Numbered from the stretch's first letter, positions 35,387-46,693 are shown. The stretch is DNA of 64,000 bases from Minwuia thermotolerans (GCF_002924445.1 NZ_PIGG01000010.1:124001-188000), one strand, 5' to 3'. A program made the numbers and translations. The notes: generated by a model from the letters alone, not told the origin.

Positions 35387-36601
35387 CTATCGCCGCCCGC
35401 CCGCGATCCTCACAGCATCGGGGTGCGCACGCAACCGCGCCATCGCCACGCAGCCGAGCAGCGGCCCCGCGGCGATGATCCAGAACGCCCATTCCCAGCC
35501 CATGAGTTCGGCCGCTTCCGGCAGCAGGTGCAGCGGCGCCAGCGTCAGCAGGAAGCCGAGCGAGGTCTGGGCCGTGACCATGGTGCCCACGCGCTCCCGG
35601 TCGGCCAGTTCCATCACCGCCGAGGAGAATTGCGCGGAATCGGCGATCACCACCACGCCCCAGAACAGGCAGAGCGCGATCAGCGGACCGGGCGGACCGC
35701 CGAACAGGAAACCAACGGTCATGCAGCAGGCGGCGCTCATCGCCATGGCGGCGATGGTCACCGTGGTGCGGCCGATCCGGTCGGCCACGAGGCCGGCGCC
35801 GATGGCCCCGATGGCGCCGGCGCCGAGCACGCCGAACGCCGTCAGGGAAGCATGATAGCCCGCCCGCGGATCGCCCTCACCATACCAGGCGCTGAAGGAG
35901 GCGTGCAGGAAGACCGCGATCCAGCCCCAGACGGCGTAGAGTTCCCACATATGGCCAAAATAGCCGAAATTGGCGAGCCTGAGCGCCCGGCTGCGCCAGC
36001 CCTCCAGCACGGCGGCAGGCCGGAACGCCGCTGCAGGCAGCGCGTTCGGCCCCAGCCGCACCAGCAGCACGAGGGCGGCGGCCAGCACGCAGGCGGCGGA
36101 ACTGACATAGAGGGTCACCCGCCAGTCCAGGCCCTGCAGGAAGGCCTGGCTGAGGTGCGGCGCGCCCGAGCCCAGCGTCAATGCGCCGACCAGGATGCCG
36201 ACCAGCAGGCCCATGTCGCCCTTCGCCCAGGTCGAAACCATCTTCATGCCGACGGGATAGCAACCGGCGAGACTCGCCCCGATCGTCAGCCGCAGAACCG
36301 GCACCAGCGGCGAGGCCGGGTCGAGGAAGGCAACCGCCGCGTTGGCGGCGCCGGCAAGCAGCGCTGCGCCGCAGAAGAAATACTGCGGCCGCCAGCGGTC
36401 GGCGAGACCCAGGATCGCACTGGTCAGGGTGCCGACGACAAACCCGACCGAGAGCATGGAGGAATAGAGCGAGGCCTGCAGATCGCTGATCTGTGTTTCG
36501 GCGCGAATCGCCGGCAGCGTCGCCGCTCCCGTGAACCACACGCTCAGCGCCGCGATCTCGGCGACGCACAGCAGACCGATGGCCGTCGCCTTGCCCCTCA
36601 C
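35387..36601 (-). CDS. Major facilitator superfamily transporter
   Basis: 404 residues, 12 predicted helices, MFS type. The N-terminal helix is followed by VWFTGAATLPAIRAETQ, and a GLADRWRPQ loop between helices 2 and 3 resembles the MFS A motif; LVADRIGRTTV is the matching loop in the second half. The substrate cannot be inferred. Its start is 18 bases after the TauD-family gene stop, so the two are probably one transcript, which would suggest import of the dioxygenase substrate. Confidence 0.8.
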   Translation of the reverse strand: MRGKATAIGLLCVAEIAALSVWFTGAATLPAIRAETQISDLQASLYSSMLSVGFVVGTLTSAILGLADRWRPQYFFCGAALLAGAANAAVAFLDPASPLVPVLRLTIGASLAGCYPVGMKMVSTWAKGDMGLLVGILVGALTLGSGAPHLSQAFLQGLDWRVTLYVSSAACVLAAALVLLVRLGPNALPAAAFRPAAVLEGWRSRALRLANFGYFGHMWELYAVWGWIAVFLHASFSAWYGEGDPRAGYHASLTAFGVLGAGAIGAIGAGLVADRIGRTTVTIAAMAMSAACCMTVGFLFGGPPGPLIALCLFWGVVVIADSAQFSSAVMELADRERVGTMVTAQTSLGFLLTLAPLHLLPEAAELMGWEWAFWIIAAGPLLGCVAMARLRAHPDAVRIAGGRR

Positions 36602-36619
36602 CGCCCCGGTTTCCCCCTG

Positions 36620-37510
<891 letters not shown>

Positions 37511-37588
37511 GGCATTGATCCTCCCCGATTGCCTCGTCACCCTAGCATCGGATTCACGCCGACGCCCTGAAAGGTTGATGGAGCGCCC

Positions 37589-38077
37589 ATGCACGCAATT
37601 CGCGACGCCCGGCCCGACGAAGCGGGCCTTCTCGGCCTTCTCTGGCACGACGCCTGGCATGAGAGCCATGCCCCCTGCGTGCCGCCGCCGCTGACCCGGC
37701 TGCGCAGCCTGGAGAGTTTCCAGTCGCGGATCGCCCGGATGCTGGCGAATACCCGGGTCGCCTGCGCGGGCGCCGAACCGGTCGGTTTCCGCACGCTGAA
37801 GGACGACGAACTGCACCAGATCTTCGTCCGGGCCGATGCGCGGGGGACCGGGGCCGCCGCCGCCCTGCTGGCCGACGGGGAGACGGGCCTGCGGCGTGCA
37901 GGCGTGAGAACGGCCTGGCTGGCCTGCGCAGTGGGCAACGATTGGGCGGCCCGGTTCTACGAGAAGCACGGCTGGCATGTGGCCCGAACGGAAATCGAAC
38001 AGGTCGAGACCGGCGCAGGAGAGAGCAGCTTTCCGCTGCGCGTCCGGCGTTACGAGAAGCGGCTGGACGAGCGCTGA
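37589..38077 (+). CDS. GNAT-family N-acetyltransferase
   Basis: 162 residues. The acetyl-CoA binding motif A reads LHQIFVRADARGTGAAAALL, with R-x-x-G-x-G/A-like spacing, and a C-terminal WAARFYEKHGWHVART is typical of GNAT motif B. It transfers acetyl to an amine of an unknown substrate. It stands alone, divergent from the TauD gene and 109 bases before the TAXI operon. Confidence 0.85.
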   Translation: MHAIRDARPDEAGLLGLLWHDAWHESHAPCVPPPLTRLRSLESFQSRIARMLANTRVACAGAEPVGFRTLKDDELHQIFVRADARGTGAAAALLADGETGLRRAGVRTAWLACAVGNDWAARFYEKHGWHVARTEIEQVETGAGESSFPLRVRRYEKRLDER

Positions 38078-38186
38078 GCGATTTCGTCTATTCCCAGTTG
38101 TCCGATTGCCCCGGCGTCATCTAACATTCCTTCAGCGGGCATCAGAAACAAACAACGCACCGCAACAGGGAAAAGGGGAGGATGAC

Positions 38187-39350
38187 ATGTCCTTTATGAG
38201 AAACTGCGCCTGGGCCGTCGGCGCCCTGGCGGCCGCAGGGTTCGCCACGTCTGCGGCCACGGCCGACGACATCAAGCTGCCGGGCACGCTGGTGGTCACC
38301 GCCTATGACGTCGGCTCGTCGGGCTACAGCCAGATGGTCGGCCTCGGCTCGATCCTGAAGAACAACTACGGCACCAATGTCCGCGTCCTCCCGGGCAAGA
38401 ACGACGTCTCCCGCCTCGGCCCCGTCAAGGCGGGCCGCGCGCAGTTCACGGCGACGGGTTCGGATTCGGTCTACGCCCAGGAAGGCGTGTTCACCTTCGG
38501 CACGCGGGACTGGGGGCCGCAGCCGCTGCGCATTCACCTGCTGGCCATCGGCAAGGGCGCCGCGGTCGGCATGGTCACGCCGGGCGACAAGTCGATCGAG
38601 ACGATGGACCAGATCAAGGGCAAGCGCGTCGCCTGGATCCGCGGCGCGCCGGCGCTGAACAAGGCGGTCGAGGCCATGATGGCCTGCTTCGGCGTCGGCT
38701 GGGACGACGTCGAGAAGGTCGAGTTCGGCGGCCACGGGCCGGCGGTCGACGGCTTCATCAACGACGAGGTCGACGCACTGAACAACGCCACGTTCTCGGC
38801 GCTGAACAAGAAGATCGAAGCCAGCCCGCGCGGCATCCACTATCCGGTGGTGCCGAACGATCCGCAGTGCTGGGAGCGCCTGAACGCTGTCGTGCCCTGG
38901 TACCTGCCGACCTTCGCCACCGTCGGCACCGGCATGGCCGAGGGCGGCCAGTGGATGGCCAATACCCCCTACCCGATCCTTGTATCCAACCCGGACGTCG
39001 AGGCCGAAACCTCCTACAGCATCGTCAAGGCGATGGACACGCACTTCGACACCTTCAAGGACACCGCGCCGGGCGCCGCCGGCTGGGCCATGGAGAACCA
39101 GCAGTTCCACAAGCTTCTGCCGTACCACGAGGGCGCGATCAAGTACTTCAAGGAGGTCGGCGTGTGGCCGGAGGGTCAGGACGAGATCCAGGCGGGCAGC
39201 CTGAAGCGTCAGGACGTGCTCCGGACCGCGTGGGCGACCTATGTCAAGGACGCCCCGGAGGATGACGAAGCCTTCAACAAGGGCTGGATGAAGGCGCGCG
39301 CCGACGCGCTGGAAGCCGCCGGCATGACGGTCATCTTCTACGAGTGGTGA
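38187..39350 (+). CDS. TAXI-family TRAP transporter substrate-binding protein
   Basis: 387 residues. A signal peptide (about 1-26, ending SAATA, then DD) precedes a TAXI-type binding domain: TLVVTAYDVGSSGYSQMVGL, LPGKNDVSRLGPVKAGRAQF and KGKRVAWIRGAPALNKAVEA. TAXI proteins bind organic acids such as glutamate or 2-oxoglutarate in the periplasm for a fused permease. The ATG at 38187 is 6 bases after GGGGAGGA. The fused permease follows after 149 bases that contain a hairpin. Confidence 0.88.
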   Translation: MSFMRNCAWAVGALAAAGFATSAATADDIKLPGTLVVTAYDVGSSGYSQMVGLGSILKNNYGTNVRVLPGKNDVSRLGPVKAGRAQFTATGSDSVYAQEGVFTFGTRDWGPQPLRIHLLAIGKGAAVGMVTPGDKSIETMDQIKGKRVAWIRGAPALNKAVEAMMACFGVGWDDVEKVEFGGHGPAVDGFINDEVDALNNATFSALNKKIEASPRGIHYPVVPNDPQCWERLNAVVPWYLPTFATVGTGMAEGGQWMANTPYPILVSNPDVEAETSYSIVKAMDTHFDTFKDTAPGAAGWAMENQQFHKLLPYHEGAIKYFKEVGVWPEGQDEIQAGSLKRQDVLRTAWATYVKDAPEDDEAFNKGWMKARADALEAAGMTVIFYEW

Positions 39351-39368
39351 CCGCCTGAACGCCGAACG

Positions 39369-39399
39369 CCGGTTCCCGCCGTCACGGCGCGGGGACCGG
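39369..39399 (+). terminator. Intercistronic hairpin after the TAXI binding-protein gene
   Basis: An imperfect inverted repeat (CCGGT...ACCGG arms with CCCGC and GCGGGG inside) lies 18 bases after the stop of the binding-protein gene and about 100 before the permease start. No U run follows, so it is more likely an RNA-stabilising element or attenuator than a full terminator. Confidence 0.45.
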
Positions 39400-39499
39400 C
39401 GCCGGTTCCGCGACAAATCATTGAATTCGCGACCGATCGCCCTTCCGCCGCGGTGCGCGGCACAACCCGAACGGTGATCGCACGCCCGGAGTCCGCCCG

Positions 39500-41530
39500 A
39501 TGAGCGACCAGAAGATGGCAGTCAAGGAAGACGACATTCCCGATGTCGACCTGAAGCGGACCCGAACGCTTAATCCGTTCTGGCAGGTGGTCGTCACCAT
39601 CATCGGCAGCCTGGCGATCTTCCTGTCGATCTACCAGATCTTCAAGCTGGACTCGCGGCTGAACGAGATCTGGCAGTTCCTCGGCGGCGAGGGCAAGATC
39701 GGTTACACGCTGCTGGTCAACGAATACCTCTATGCTCTTGTCGGGCTGATGCTGGCGACGGTCTACATCGTCTTCCCGACCTATGGCAGCCAGCGGCGCG
39801 ACCGGGTGCCGCTCTACGACGTCATCCCCGCCCTGCTGGCGCTCGGCGTCACCTTCTACCTGCTGGCCAACTCGCTGCAGATCCAGGAGCAGGCCTGGGA
39901 ATACGTCGCCCCCGAATGGGCGCAGTGGATGGCCGTTCTGGTCTGGGCGCTGGTCATCGAGGCCGGTCGCCGCACCGGCGGCTGGCCGATCTTCACCATC
40001 GTGCTGCTGATCTCGCTCTACCCGCTGGTCGCCGACCAGGTGCCGCAGGTGATCCAGGGCGCGCCCATGGGCTTCCTGGATACCGCGGCCTTCCACGTCT
40101 ATTCCATCGAGAGCCTGCTGGGCATTCCGATGCGGGCCTTCGGCCTGCTGGTGTTCGGTTTCCTCGCCTTCGGCATGGCGCTGGTCTACACCGGCGCGGG
40201 GCTCTTCTTCATCAACTTCGCCTTCGCCCTGCTCGGCCATGTCCGCGGCGGCCCGGCGAAGGTGGCGATCTTCTCGTCCGGCCTGTTCGGCTCCATGTCG
40301 GGCGGCCCGATCACCAACGTGCTCACCACCGGCACCCTGACCATTCCGGCCATGCGCAGGATCGGCTTCTCGGCCAAGTACGCCGGCGGCATCGAGGCCT
40401 GCGCCTCCACGGGCGGCGTACTGATGCCGCCGATCATGGGCGCGACGGCCTTCGTGATGGCCGACTTCCTCCAGGTCCGCTATGTCGACGTCGCGGTCGC
40501 GGCAATCGTACCGTCTCTGCTGTACTACTTCGGCCTGTTCGTGCAGATCGACAGCTACGCGGCGCGCAACAAGATCCAGGGCCTGCCGAAGCACGAGATG
40601 CCCCACATCCTCGATGTGCTGAAAGATGGCTGGTACTACATCTTCGCCTTCGCCGTGCTGGTCTTCATGCTGGTCTTTCTGCTGCAGGAGGCGCGCGCGC
40701 CGTTCTACGCGACCGCGCTGCTGCTGATCCTCAACCAGTTCAGCGCCAGGCACCGCATGGACTGGACGAAATTCTACAAGTTCCTGCAGGCGACCATCTT
40801 CCTGCTGGCGGAACTCGCCGGCATCCTGGCGGCGATCGGCCTGATCGTCGGCGCCGTGGTGGGTACCGGCATGGCGGGCTCCGTGACCAACGATCTCGTC
40901 TACATCGCCGGCAACAACGTCTTCATCCTGCTGCTGATGGGCGCGCTGACCAGCTTCATCCTGGGCATCGGCATGACGGTGACGGCGGCCTACATCTTCC
41001 TCGCCATCATCCTCGCCCCGGCGTTGATCCGCGCCGGACTGGACCCCATGCCGGTGCACATGTTCATGCTCTACTGGGGTATGCTGAGCTTCATCACGCC
41101 GCCGGTGGCGCTGGCCGCCTTCGCGGCCGCTTCGGTGGCCAACGCCCGGCCCATGGAGACAGGCTTCGAGGCCATGCGGCTCGGCACGATCATCTACTTC
41201 ATCCCGTTCTTCTTCGTCTTCAACCCGGCGCTGCTGCTGCAGGGGGAGACGAGCGAGATACTGGTCGTGCTGGCCACCGCCTTCACCGGCGTGCTGTTGC
41301 TGGCGAGCGGGCTGCAGGGCTATCTCATGCTCGCGGGAACCGTGCCGCGAAACGCGATCGGCTGGCTGGCGCGGGTGCTGATGATCATCGGCGGGCTGGT
41401 GCTGGCGGCGCCGGGCGGGGGCATGCTGGGCATGGGCCATGGCCAGCTCACCGTGCTGGCGGCTGCCTTCGCCGCGCCGGGGGTGTTGATCGTGGTGATG
41501 GCGCGAAGACTGGCCGCGCGGTCGGCATAG
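39500..41530 (+). CDS. TRAP transporter fused permease (DctQ and DctM in one protein), TAXI type
   Basis: 676 residues with about 16 to 18 membrane helices. The first 230 residues (after a short cytoplasmic tail) form the small-subunit-like part; the rest is DctM-like, with RGGPAKVAIFSSGLFGSMSG and ACASTGGVLMPPIMGATAFV, both strongly conserved in large TRAP permeases. Together with the binding protein it forms a sodium- or proton-driven importer. The fused form is the norm for TAXI-type TRAP systems. Confidence 0.9.
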   Translation: MSDQKMAVKEDDIPDVDLKRTRTLNPFWQVVVTIIGSLAIFLSIYQIFKLDSRLNEIWQFLGGEGKIGYTLLVNEYLYALVGLMLATVYIVFPTYGSQRRDRVPLYDVIPALLALGVTFYLLANSLQIQEQAWEYVAPEWAQWMAVLVWALVIEAGRRTGGWPIFTIVLLISLYPLVADQVPQVIQGAPMGFLDTAAFHVYSIESLLGIPMRAFGLLVFGFLAFGMALVYTGAGLFFINFAFALLGHVRGGPAKVAIFSSGLFGSMSGGPITNVLTTGTLTIPAMRRIGFSAKYAGGIEACASTGGVLMPPIMGATAFVMADFLQVRYVDVAVAAIVPSLLYYFGLFVQIDSYAARNKIQGLPKHEMPHILDVLKDGWYYIFAFAVLVFMLVFLLQEARAPFYATALLLILNQFSARHRMDWTKFYKFLQATIFLLAELAGILAAIGLIVGAVVGTGMAGSVTNDLVYIAGNNVFILLLMGALTSFILGIGMTVTAAYIFLAIILAPALIRAGLDPMPVHMFMLYWGMLSFITPPVALAAFAAASVANARPMETGFEAMRLGTIIYFIPFFFVFNPALLLQGETSEILVVLATAFTGVLLLASGLQGYLMLAGTVPRNAIGWLARVLMIIGGLVLAAPGGGMLGMGHGQLTVLAAAFAAPGVLIVVMARRLAARSA

Positions 41531-41548
41531 GCGGCGGGGCCGCCGGGA

Positions 41549-42052
41549 CTACCGAATCAGGCGGCGGACGAAGTCCTCGCCCAGGCCGGATTGGCGGCAA
41601 TGCGCCTTGTACTTCTCGAGCCGCGTGAAGACGTCCTCGTAGCCGGTCTGCTGGCCGTTCTCGTCGATGTAGATCAACGGCCCGAAATTGTGGAACAGGA
41701 CCGTCATGTGGCCCGCCTCGCCCTTGCAGTACAGAGTGTGAGTCTCGCCCGCCGGCTCGTAGATGAAGGTGCCGGGCTTCGCCACCCAGTCATGCTCCAG
41801 ATAGCCCCAGGTGCCTTCCAGCGTGTAGCCGGTCACCGGCGCCGGATGGCGGTGGCGGCTGACGACGCCCTGCCCCTTCGCGCGGACGATGTTCACCCAC
41901 ATGCCCTGCAGCACGTTGAAGAACAGCGGCCGCGTCAGCACGTCCTCGGCCGACTGCATCCACTGGCGCGGATCGTCGAAGTCCACGTCCTCCACCAGTT
42001 CCGGCGCCGCGTCCGGCGGCAGCGGAATCTTCAGCTTCGTCAGTTCGTTCAT
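41549..42052 (-). CDS. Cupin-type dioxygenase, 2,4'-dihydroxyacetophenone dioxygenase-like
   Basis: 167 residues, one cupin beta-barrel. SRHRHPAPVTGYTLEGTWGYLEHDW holds a His-x-His and a Glu/Tyr pattern (only this local motif is used) and AGETHTLYC gives the last metal histidine. This fits the 2,4'-dihydroxyacetophenone dioxygenase/acetylacetone-cleaving cupins, which cut carbon-carbon bonds with O2, but the substrate is not known. GGGGAGG is 7 bases before the ATG at 42052. It follows the gamma-glutamyltransferase gene by 29 bases in the same direction. Confidence 0.7.
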   Translation of the reverse strand: MNELTKLKIPLPPDAAPELVEDVDFDDPRQWMQSAEDVLTRPLFFNVLQGMWVNIVRAKGQGVVSRHRHPAPVTGYTLEGTWGYLEHDWVAKPGTFIYEPAGETHTLYCKGEAGHMTVLFHNFGPLIYIDENGQQTGYEDVFTRLEKYKAHCRQSGLGEDFVRRLIR

Positions 42053-42081
42053 CGCCAGGCCTCCCCTTGCCCCGCTTCTGC

Positions 42082-43686
42082 TCAGTACCCCATGGCGCAG
42101 CCGTCCTTGCGCGGGTCGGACCCGGCAGCCAGCGTGCCTTTCCGGTGGTCGATGAAGATCGCCTGCGCGCCGCCCCATGGCATCTCCGGCGTATTCACGT
42201 CATGGCCCAGATCGGCCAGACCCTGGCGCACCGTATCCGGAACCGAACGCTCGACATCCAGCTTGCCGGCGACGTGGAAGGTGCGCGGGCAGTCGATCGC
42301 CTCCTGCACGTCCATGCCGTAGTCGAAGAGGTTGGTCAGCAGGTGGGCGTGGCCGACAGGCTGATAGCCACCGCCCATGACGCCGAAGCTGAGCTCGCAG
42401 CGTCCGCCGTTCAACACCATGCCCGGGATGATCGTGTGCATCGGGCGCTTGCGCGGCGCGACACAGTTCGGGTGACCGGGGTCGACGACGAAGCCCGCCC
42501 CCCGGTTCTGCAGCAGCACGCCCGATTGTGGCGCGGTGATGCAGGAACCGAACGAAAAGTAGAGCGAGTTGATGAAGGACACTGCGTTGAGGTCGCGGTC
42601 CACCACGGTGAGATAGACCGTGTCGCGGTAGACGGGGCCGGTGACCTTCGCCGGATTCGCCATGGCCCGGCCGAGCGAGATCTTCTCGCGCAGCTCGTCG
42701 GCCAGCGCATCGGAAAGCAGGTGCTCGACCGGAACGTCGACCTGACGCGGGTCGGCGACATGCTTGTCGCGCTCGGCAAAGGCCAGCCGCGTAGCCTCGG
42801 CCTCGATGTGCAGACGCTCCACGCTCATCGGATCGTAGGCGCCCAGATCGAAGCCCTTGAGGATGTTCAGCATCAGCAGCGCGGTGATGCCCTGGCCGTT
42901 CGGCGGAATCTCCAGCACCTGCCGGCCCGCATAGTCGCTGGCGATGGGCTCCACATAGTCGCAGCGCTGCGCCTCGAAGTCGCCGGCGTCGTGCACCGCG
43001 CCGAGGGCGTTCAGCGCCGCCACGATGTCTTCGGCGACGGGCCCGGCATAGAAGCCGTCGCGCCCCCGGGACGCGATCGCCTTCAGCGTCCGCGCCAGCT
43101 CCGGCGAGCGCCAGACATCGCCGGGAACGGGGCTCCCGCCGTCCTTCAGGTACTGCGCCGCGGAATTCTCATTGCCCGACAGCCGGCCGACATTGCGCGA
43201 CCAGTCGACGGAGATGCGCGGCGTCACCGCAAAACCTTCCTCGGCGTAGCGGATCGCCCGATGCAGCACCCGGTCGATACCCATGGTGCCATGATCCCCC
43301 AGCAGGCGGCACCAGGCGTCGACCGCCCCCGGTACCGTGACCGCGTGCGGGCTTTCCAGGCCGATCTGGCCGATCCCCTGGTCCAGCAGGTGTTCGGCGG
43401 TAAGCTTCGCCGGGGCGTGGCCTGAGCCGTTCAGGCCGATCACCGGACCCTGCGCGCCCTTCTGCAGCAGCACGAAACAGTCGCCGCCGATGCCCGTCGA
43501 CATGGGCTCCACCACGCACTGCACCGCGCAGGCCGCCACGGCCGCGTCGACGGCGTTGCCGCCGGCCTGGAGAATTTCCATCGCCGCCAGGGTCGAGAAA
43601 GGATGGCTCGTCGCCGCCGCGCCGTTGGTCGCGTGAACGACGGAGCGTCCGGGTTGCTGCAGATCGCGCAAGGTCGTCTCCCCCAC
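42082..43686 (-). CDS. Gamma-glutamyltransferase-family protein
   Basis: 534 residues. The Ntn-hydrolase precursor has the self-cleavage and catalytic threonine at Thr356 (RDTVYLTVVD) and the oxyanion/substrate region GFGVMGGGYQPVG-like text (here FGVMGGGYQPVGHAH). N-terminal text NGAAATSHPFSTLAAMEIL and PMSTGIGGDCF is typical. No signal peptide is seen, so it may be cytoplasmic, unlike secreted GGTs. It removes or transfers gamma-glutamyl groups, or acts on related cephalosporin-type amides. Next to the cupin and TAXI genes, it may be catabolic. Confidence 0.85.
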   Translation of the reverse strand: MGETTLRDLQQPGRSVVHATNGAAATSHPFSTLAAMEILQAGGNAVDAAVAACAVQCVVEPMSTGIGGDCFVLLQKGAQGPVIGLNGSGHAPAKLTAEHLLDQGIGQIGLESPHAVTVPGAVDAWCRLLGDHGTMGIDRVLHRAIRYAEEGFAVTPRISVDWSRNVGRLSGNENSAAQYLKDGGSPVPGDVWRSPELARTLKAIASRGRDGFYAGPVAEDIVAALNALGAVHDAGDFEAQRCDYVEPIASDYAGRQVLEIPPNGQGITALLMLNILKGFDLGAYDPMSVERLHIEAEATRLAFAERDKHVADPRQVDVPVEHLLSDALADELREKISLGRAMANPAKVTGPVYRDTVYLTVVDRDLNAVSFINSLYFSFGSCITAPQSGVLLQNRGAGFVVDPGHPNCVAPRKRPMHTIIPGMVLNGGRCELSFGVMGGGYQPVGHAHLLTNLFDYGMDVQEAIDCPRTFHVAGKLDVERSVPDTVRQGLADLGHDVNTPEMPWGGAQAIFIDHRKGTLAAGSDPRKDGCAMGY

Positions 43687-43755
43687 TGTTGCGGCTTTGT
43701 CCTTATCACGGCCATACCGGGTTGGGAATGCGGCCGGCGCGCGCCTTCGGACCGG

Positions 43756-46053
43756 CTATTCGCGGGGACCGGCCCCGCGCCCGGCGCGCCAGTGGTTCAG
43801 CGTCTCGTTCAGCACGGCTTCGTTGATCGGCTTGGCGAGATAGTCGTCCATGCCGGCGTCGAGACACATCTGCTTGTCCTCGGCCATGGCGTTGGCGGTC
43901 AGCGCGATGATCGGGATCTCGCGTCCGCCATCCAGGGTGCGGATCTGGCGCGTCGCCTCCAGACCGTCGACCTCAGGCATGTGAATGTCCATCAGCACCA
44001 GGTCGAAGTCGCCGTCGCGCACCGCCTGCACGGCCTCGGCGCCATTGACCACCGCCTGGACCTTGTGGCCGCGCTTGCCCAGCAGCGCCAGCGCCAGCAT
44101 CTGGTTGATCTCGTTGTCCTCGGCCAGAAGGATGTTGAGCGGCCCGGTTTCGACGGCGCCCTCCGGCCTGCCCGCGGGCGCGTCCGCCGCCCCCGCCTGC
44201 AGCGTCCCCGCGGCCGTGTCCTGCTCGCCGCCAAGCAGGAACTGGTGCAGCGAACGGCGGCGGATCGGTTTGATCAGATAGGCGTCATAGCCCCAGGATC
44301 TGAACTCGTCGGTCTCTCCCCGCCGTGACGCCGGGACGGCGATGACCAGCCGTGTGGCGGCGATCGCCGGGTTCGCGCGCACCGCTTCGACGAAGGCCTG
44401 ACCGCCGAGATCGGCCATGCCGCCGTCGAACAGGACCGCGCCATAGGGCGCGCCGTCGGCAGAGGCCTGCGCCAGCTTGGCCAGCGCCTCCTTGCCCGTG
44501 CGTGCGGTATCCGCCGCGCCGCCGGCGTCGATGACGTGATCGCTCAACACCCAGCGGGAAATGTGGTTCTCGTCGGCGATCAGCACCTTCAGTCCGTCAA
44601 GGCGGGCCTCCGCCGCCGGCGCGCCGGCCCCCCGCGCCTTCACCAGGTCGATCTCGAACCAGAAGGTGCTGCCCTTGCCCTCCTCGGAAATGATGCCGAT
44701 CTGGCCATTCATCTTCTCGACGATACGGCGCGTGATGGCGAGGCCGAGGCCGGTGCCGCCATAGCGCCGCGAAACCGAGGAATCGACCTGGGTGAACTCC
44801 TCGAACAGGGTCTTCTGCTTCTCGGCCGGCACGCCGATGCCGCTGTCGATGACCTCGGCGCGCAGCGTCACCTTGAAGCCGTGATCGCGCAGCAGGCGGA
44901 TGGCGATGACCACGCCGCCCTCATGGGTGAACTTGACGGCGTTGCCGACCAGGTTGACCAGCGCCTGACGCAGCCGGCCCGGGTCGCCGATCAGGTGGCG
45001 CGGCACGTCCGGGTCGATCTGGGTGGCGATCTCGATACCGCGTTCAAAGGCCTTGGGCGCCAGCAGTTCGGCGATCTTTTCCGCCTGCCCGGCAATGTCG
45101 ACGTCGATCTCTTCCAGTTCCAGGAAGCCGGCCTCGATCTTGGAGAAATCCAGAATGTCGTTGATCAGGGTCAGCAGGGACTGCCCCGACTCCTGGACAG
45201 CCTCGGCATAGTTGCGCTGCTCCGGCGTCAGCCGGGTGTCCAGCAGCAGGCTGGTCATGCCAATGACGCCGTTCATCGGCGTGCGGATCTCGTGGCTCAT
45301 GGTGGCCAGGAAGCCCGACTTGGCGCGGTTGGCGGCCTCGGCGGCGTCGCGCGCCTCGGCCAGTTCCTGCTCCGTCCGCTTCCGGTCGGTGACGTCACGG
45401 CCGACCCGCTGGATCTCCTTGATCCGGCCGTCGGGGTCGCGCAGCGCCACGTCCTCCCAAGATATCCAGCGCCAGCCATACTGGGTCCTGACGCGCTGGT
45501 CATAGCTGGCGCGGTAGGGCGGGCGCAGCACCCGCTCCATATCGAAGGGCTCCGAGCCCTCCCCCGCATCGATCTCGGGCGTGAAGCGCCGCGCCTCGGA
45601 CTCGGGCCGGACCCCGAACGTGTCCGCCAGCGCCTCGTTAGCGAAGGTGAGTTCGCCCTTGAGGTCGAGACGCAGGATCAGGTCCCTCTGGGTTTCGACA
45701 AGACCGCGATAGCGCTCCTCGTTGGCGCGCAGGGTGGCGTTCATGTCGTTGAGCGCCTCGACCGTCTCCGACAGCCGGTCGGCCATCTCGGACATGCGTC
45801 TCGCCTGCACGTTCAGGCGCATGTACTTGCGCCGCGCGTCCTCGATCAGCACGCCCATGATCAGCACGACCGTGATCACCAGGGCCGCGATGGACTTCGG
45901 GCCGATGACGACCTCGTCCTCGCCGGCGAAGATGTCGGCGTTGAAGATCCAGATGATCACGCCGATCCCGGCCACCGCCAGCAGGGGCGCGAAATAGCGC
46001 AGACGCCCCAGGCTGTGCCGCTGATAGGACTTATTTGGATCGATATCGATCAC
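43756..46053 (-). CDS. Membrane hybrid sensor histidine kinase with two receiver domains
   Basis: 765 residues from the GTG at 46053. Order: two membrane helices near the N-terminus (about 20-40 and 55-75), a coiled coil, a PAS domain ([17 protein letters not shown]), HisKA ([19 protein letters not shown]), HATPase ([20 protein letters not shown]), a first receiver ([19 protein letters not shown]) and a second receiver ([29 protein letters not shown]). The second receiver looks fully functional; the first is diverged but keeps an aspartate. No HPt domain or response regulator is nearby. GGAG lies 6 bases before the GTG, so it is preferred to a TTG at 46095. Confidence 0.88.
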   Translation of the reverse strand: MIDIDPNKSYQRHSLGRLRYFAPLLAVAGIGVIIWIFNADIFAGEDEVVIGPKSIAALVITVVLIMGVLIEDARRKYMRLNVQARRMSEMADRLSETVEALNDMNATLRANEERYRGLVETQRDLILRLDLKGELTFANEALADTFGVRPESEARRFTPEIDAGEGSEPFDMERVLRPPYRASYDQRVRTQYGWRWISWEDVALRDPDGRIKEIQRVGRDVTDRKRTEQELAEARDAAEAANRAKSGFLATMSHEIRTPMNGVIGMTSLLLDTRLTPEQRNYAEAVQESGQSLLTLINDILDFSKIEAGFLELEEIDVDIAGQAEKIAELLAPKAFERGIEIATQIDPDVPRHLIGDPGRLRQALVNLVGNAVKFTHEGGVVIAIRLLRDHGFKVTLRAEVIDSGIGVPAEKQKTLFEEFTQVDSSVSRRYGGTGLGLAITRRIVEKMNGQIGIISEEGKGSTFWFEIDLVKARGAGAPAAEARLDGLKVLIADENHISRWVLSDHVIDAGGAADTARTGKEALAKLAQASADGAPYGAVLFDGGMADLGGQAFVEAVRANPAIAATRLVIAVPASRRGETDEFRSWGYDAYLIKPIRRRSLHQFLLGGEQDTAAGTLQAGAADAPAGRPEGAVETGPLNILLAEDNEINQMLALALLGKRGHKVQAVVNGAEAVQAVRDGDFDLVLMDIHMPEVDGLEATRQIRTLDGGREIPIIALTANAMAEDKQMCLDAGMDDYLAKPINEAVLNETLNHWRAGRGAGPRE

Positions 46054-46249
46054 CAGGATCTCCGATTGGACCGTTCCGCCGCGCCGCTGTGTCAATATGC
46101 GACCAGACCGGCATCAAGCGTCCACAAACCCTCTCACGCTGCAAAAACCATGCATTGTCCACGATACATATAAGTGAATTTTCCCGCGTTGCGGGTGCCG
46201 GCCGTCAACGGATGCCCGCTTCGTTGCCCCGGACGGCGGGGACTCCGCC

Positions 46250-46693
46250 TCAGGAGGTGCGTTCGACCAGGTTGTTCTTGGCCTGCAGCAGCAGGTCGAC
46301 CAACCGGTCCTGATCGCCCCGGTCCATGCCGGAAATGATCAGGCGATGAACGCCGCGGGCCTTCTCCTGCATCTCCGCGATCAGCGGCCGGCCCGCCTCG
46401 GTGAGATAGACGCGTTTGGCCCGGCGGTCGTCGGGGTCGGGACGGCGCTCGATCCAGCCCCGGCTCTCCAACCGGTCGAGCAGCCCGCCCAGCGCAACCT
46501 TGCCGACGTCGAGCTCCTCGGCGAGCTGAGTCTGATTGCAGCCGTCGAAGCGGATCAGGTGCACCATCACCCACCACTGCGAACGCGTCAGGTTCATGCC
46601 CTTGACGCGCCGGCCATATTCGCGCCGCATCAGGCGAGCGACGTCGTTGACCAGGAATTCGAGATTTCTGTCGAGGGGATCGGCGGACATCAT
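46250..46693 (-). CDS. MarR-family transcriptional regulator
   Basis: 147 residues. The winged helix-turn-helix region reads NQTQLAEELDVGKVALGGLLDRL, followed by the wing ERRPDPDDRRAKRVYLTEAG, which is diagnostic of MarR. These dimeric repressors respond to small phenolic or fatty ligands. The start at 46693 is chosen with 46690 as an equal alternative; a start at 46786 would add 31 unconserved residues. It lies 90 bases downstream of the iron alcohol dehydrogenase gene, same strand, so it may control it and the TRAP genes. Confidence 0.88.
   Translation of the reverse strand: MMSADPLDRNLEFLVNDVARLMRREYGRRVKGMNLTRSQWWVMVHLIRFDGCNQTQLAEELDVGKVALGGLLDRLESRGWIERRPDPDDRRAKRVYLTEAGRPLIAEMQEKARGVHRLIISGMDRGDQDRLVDLLLQAKNNLVERTS

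Noticed and set aside
39338-41440. A 700-residue open frame opposite the fused TRAP permease
   Set aside because: Arg/Gln/His/Asp-rich shadow with no fold; the plus strand encodes a permease with conserved motifs.
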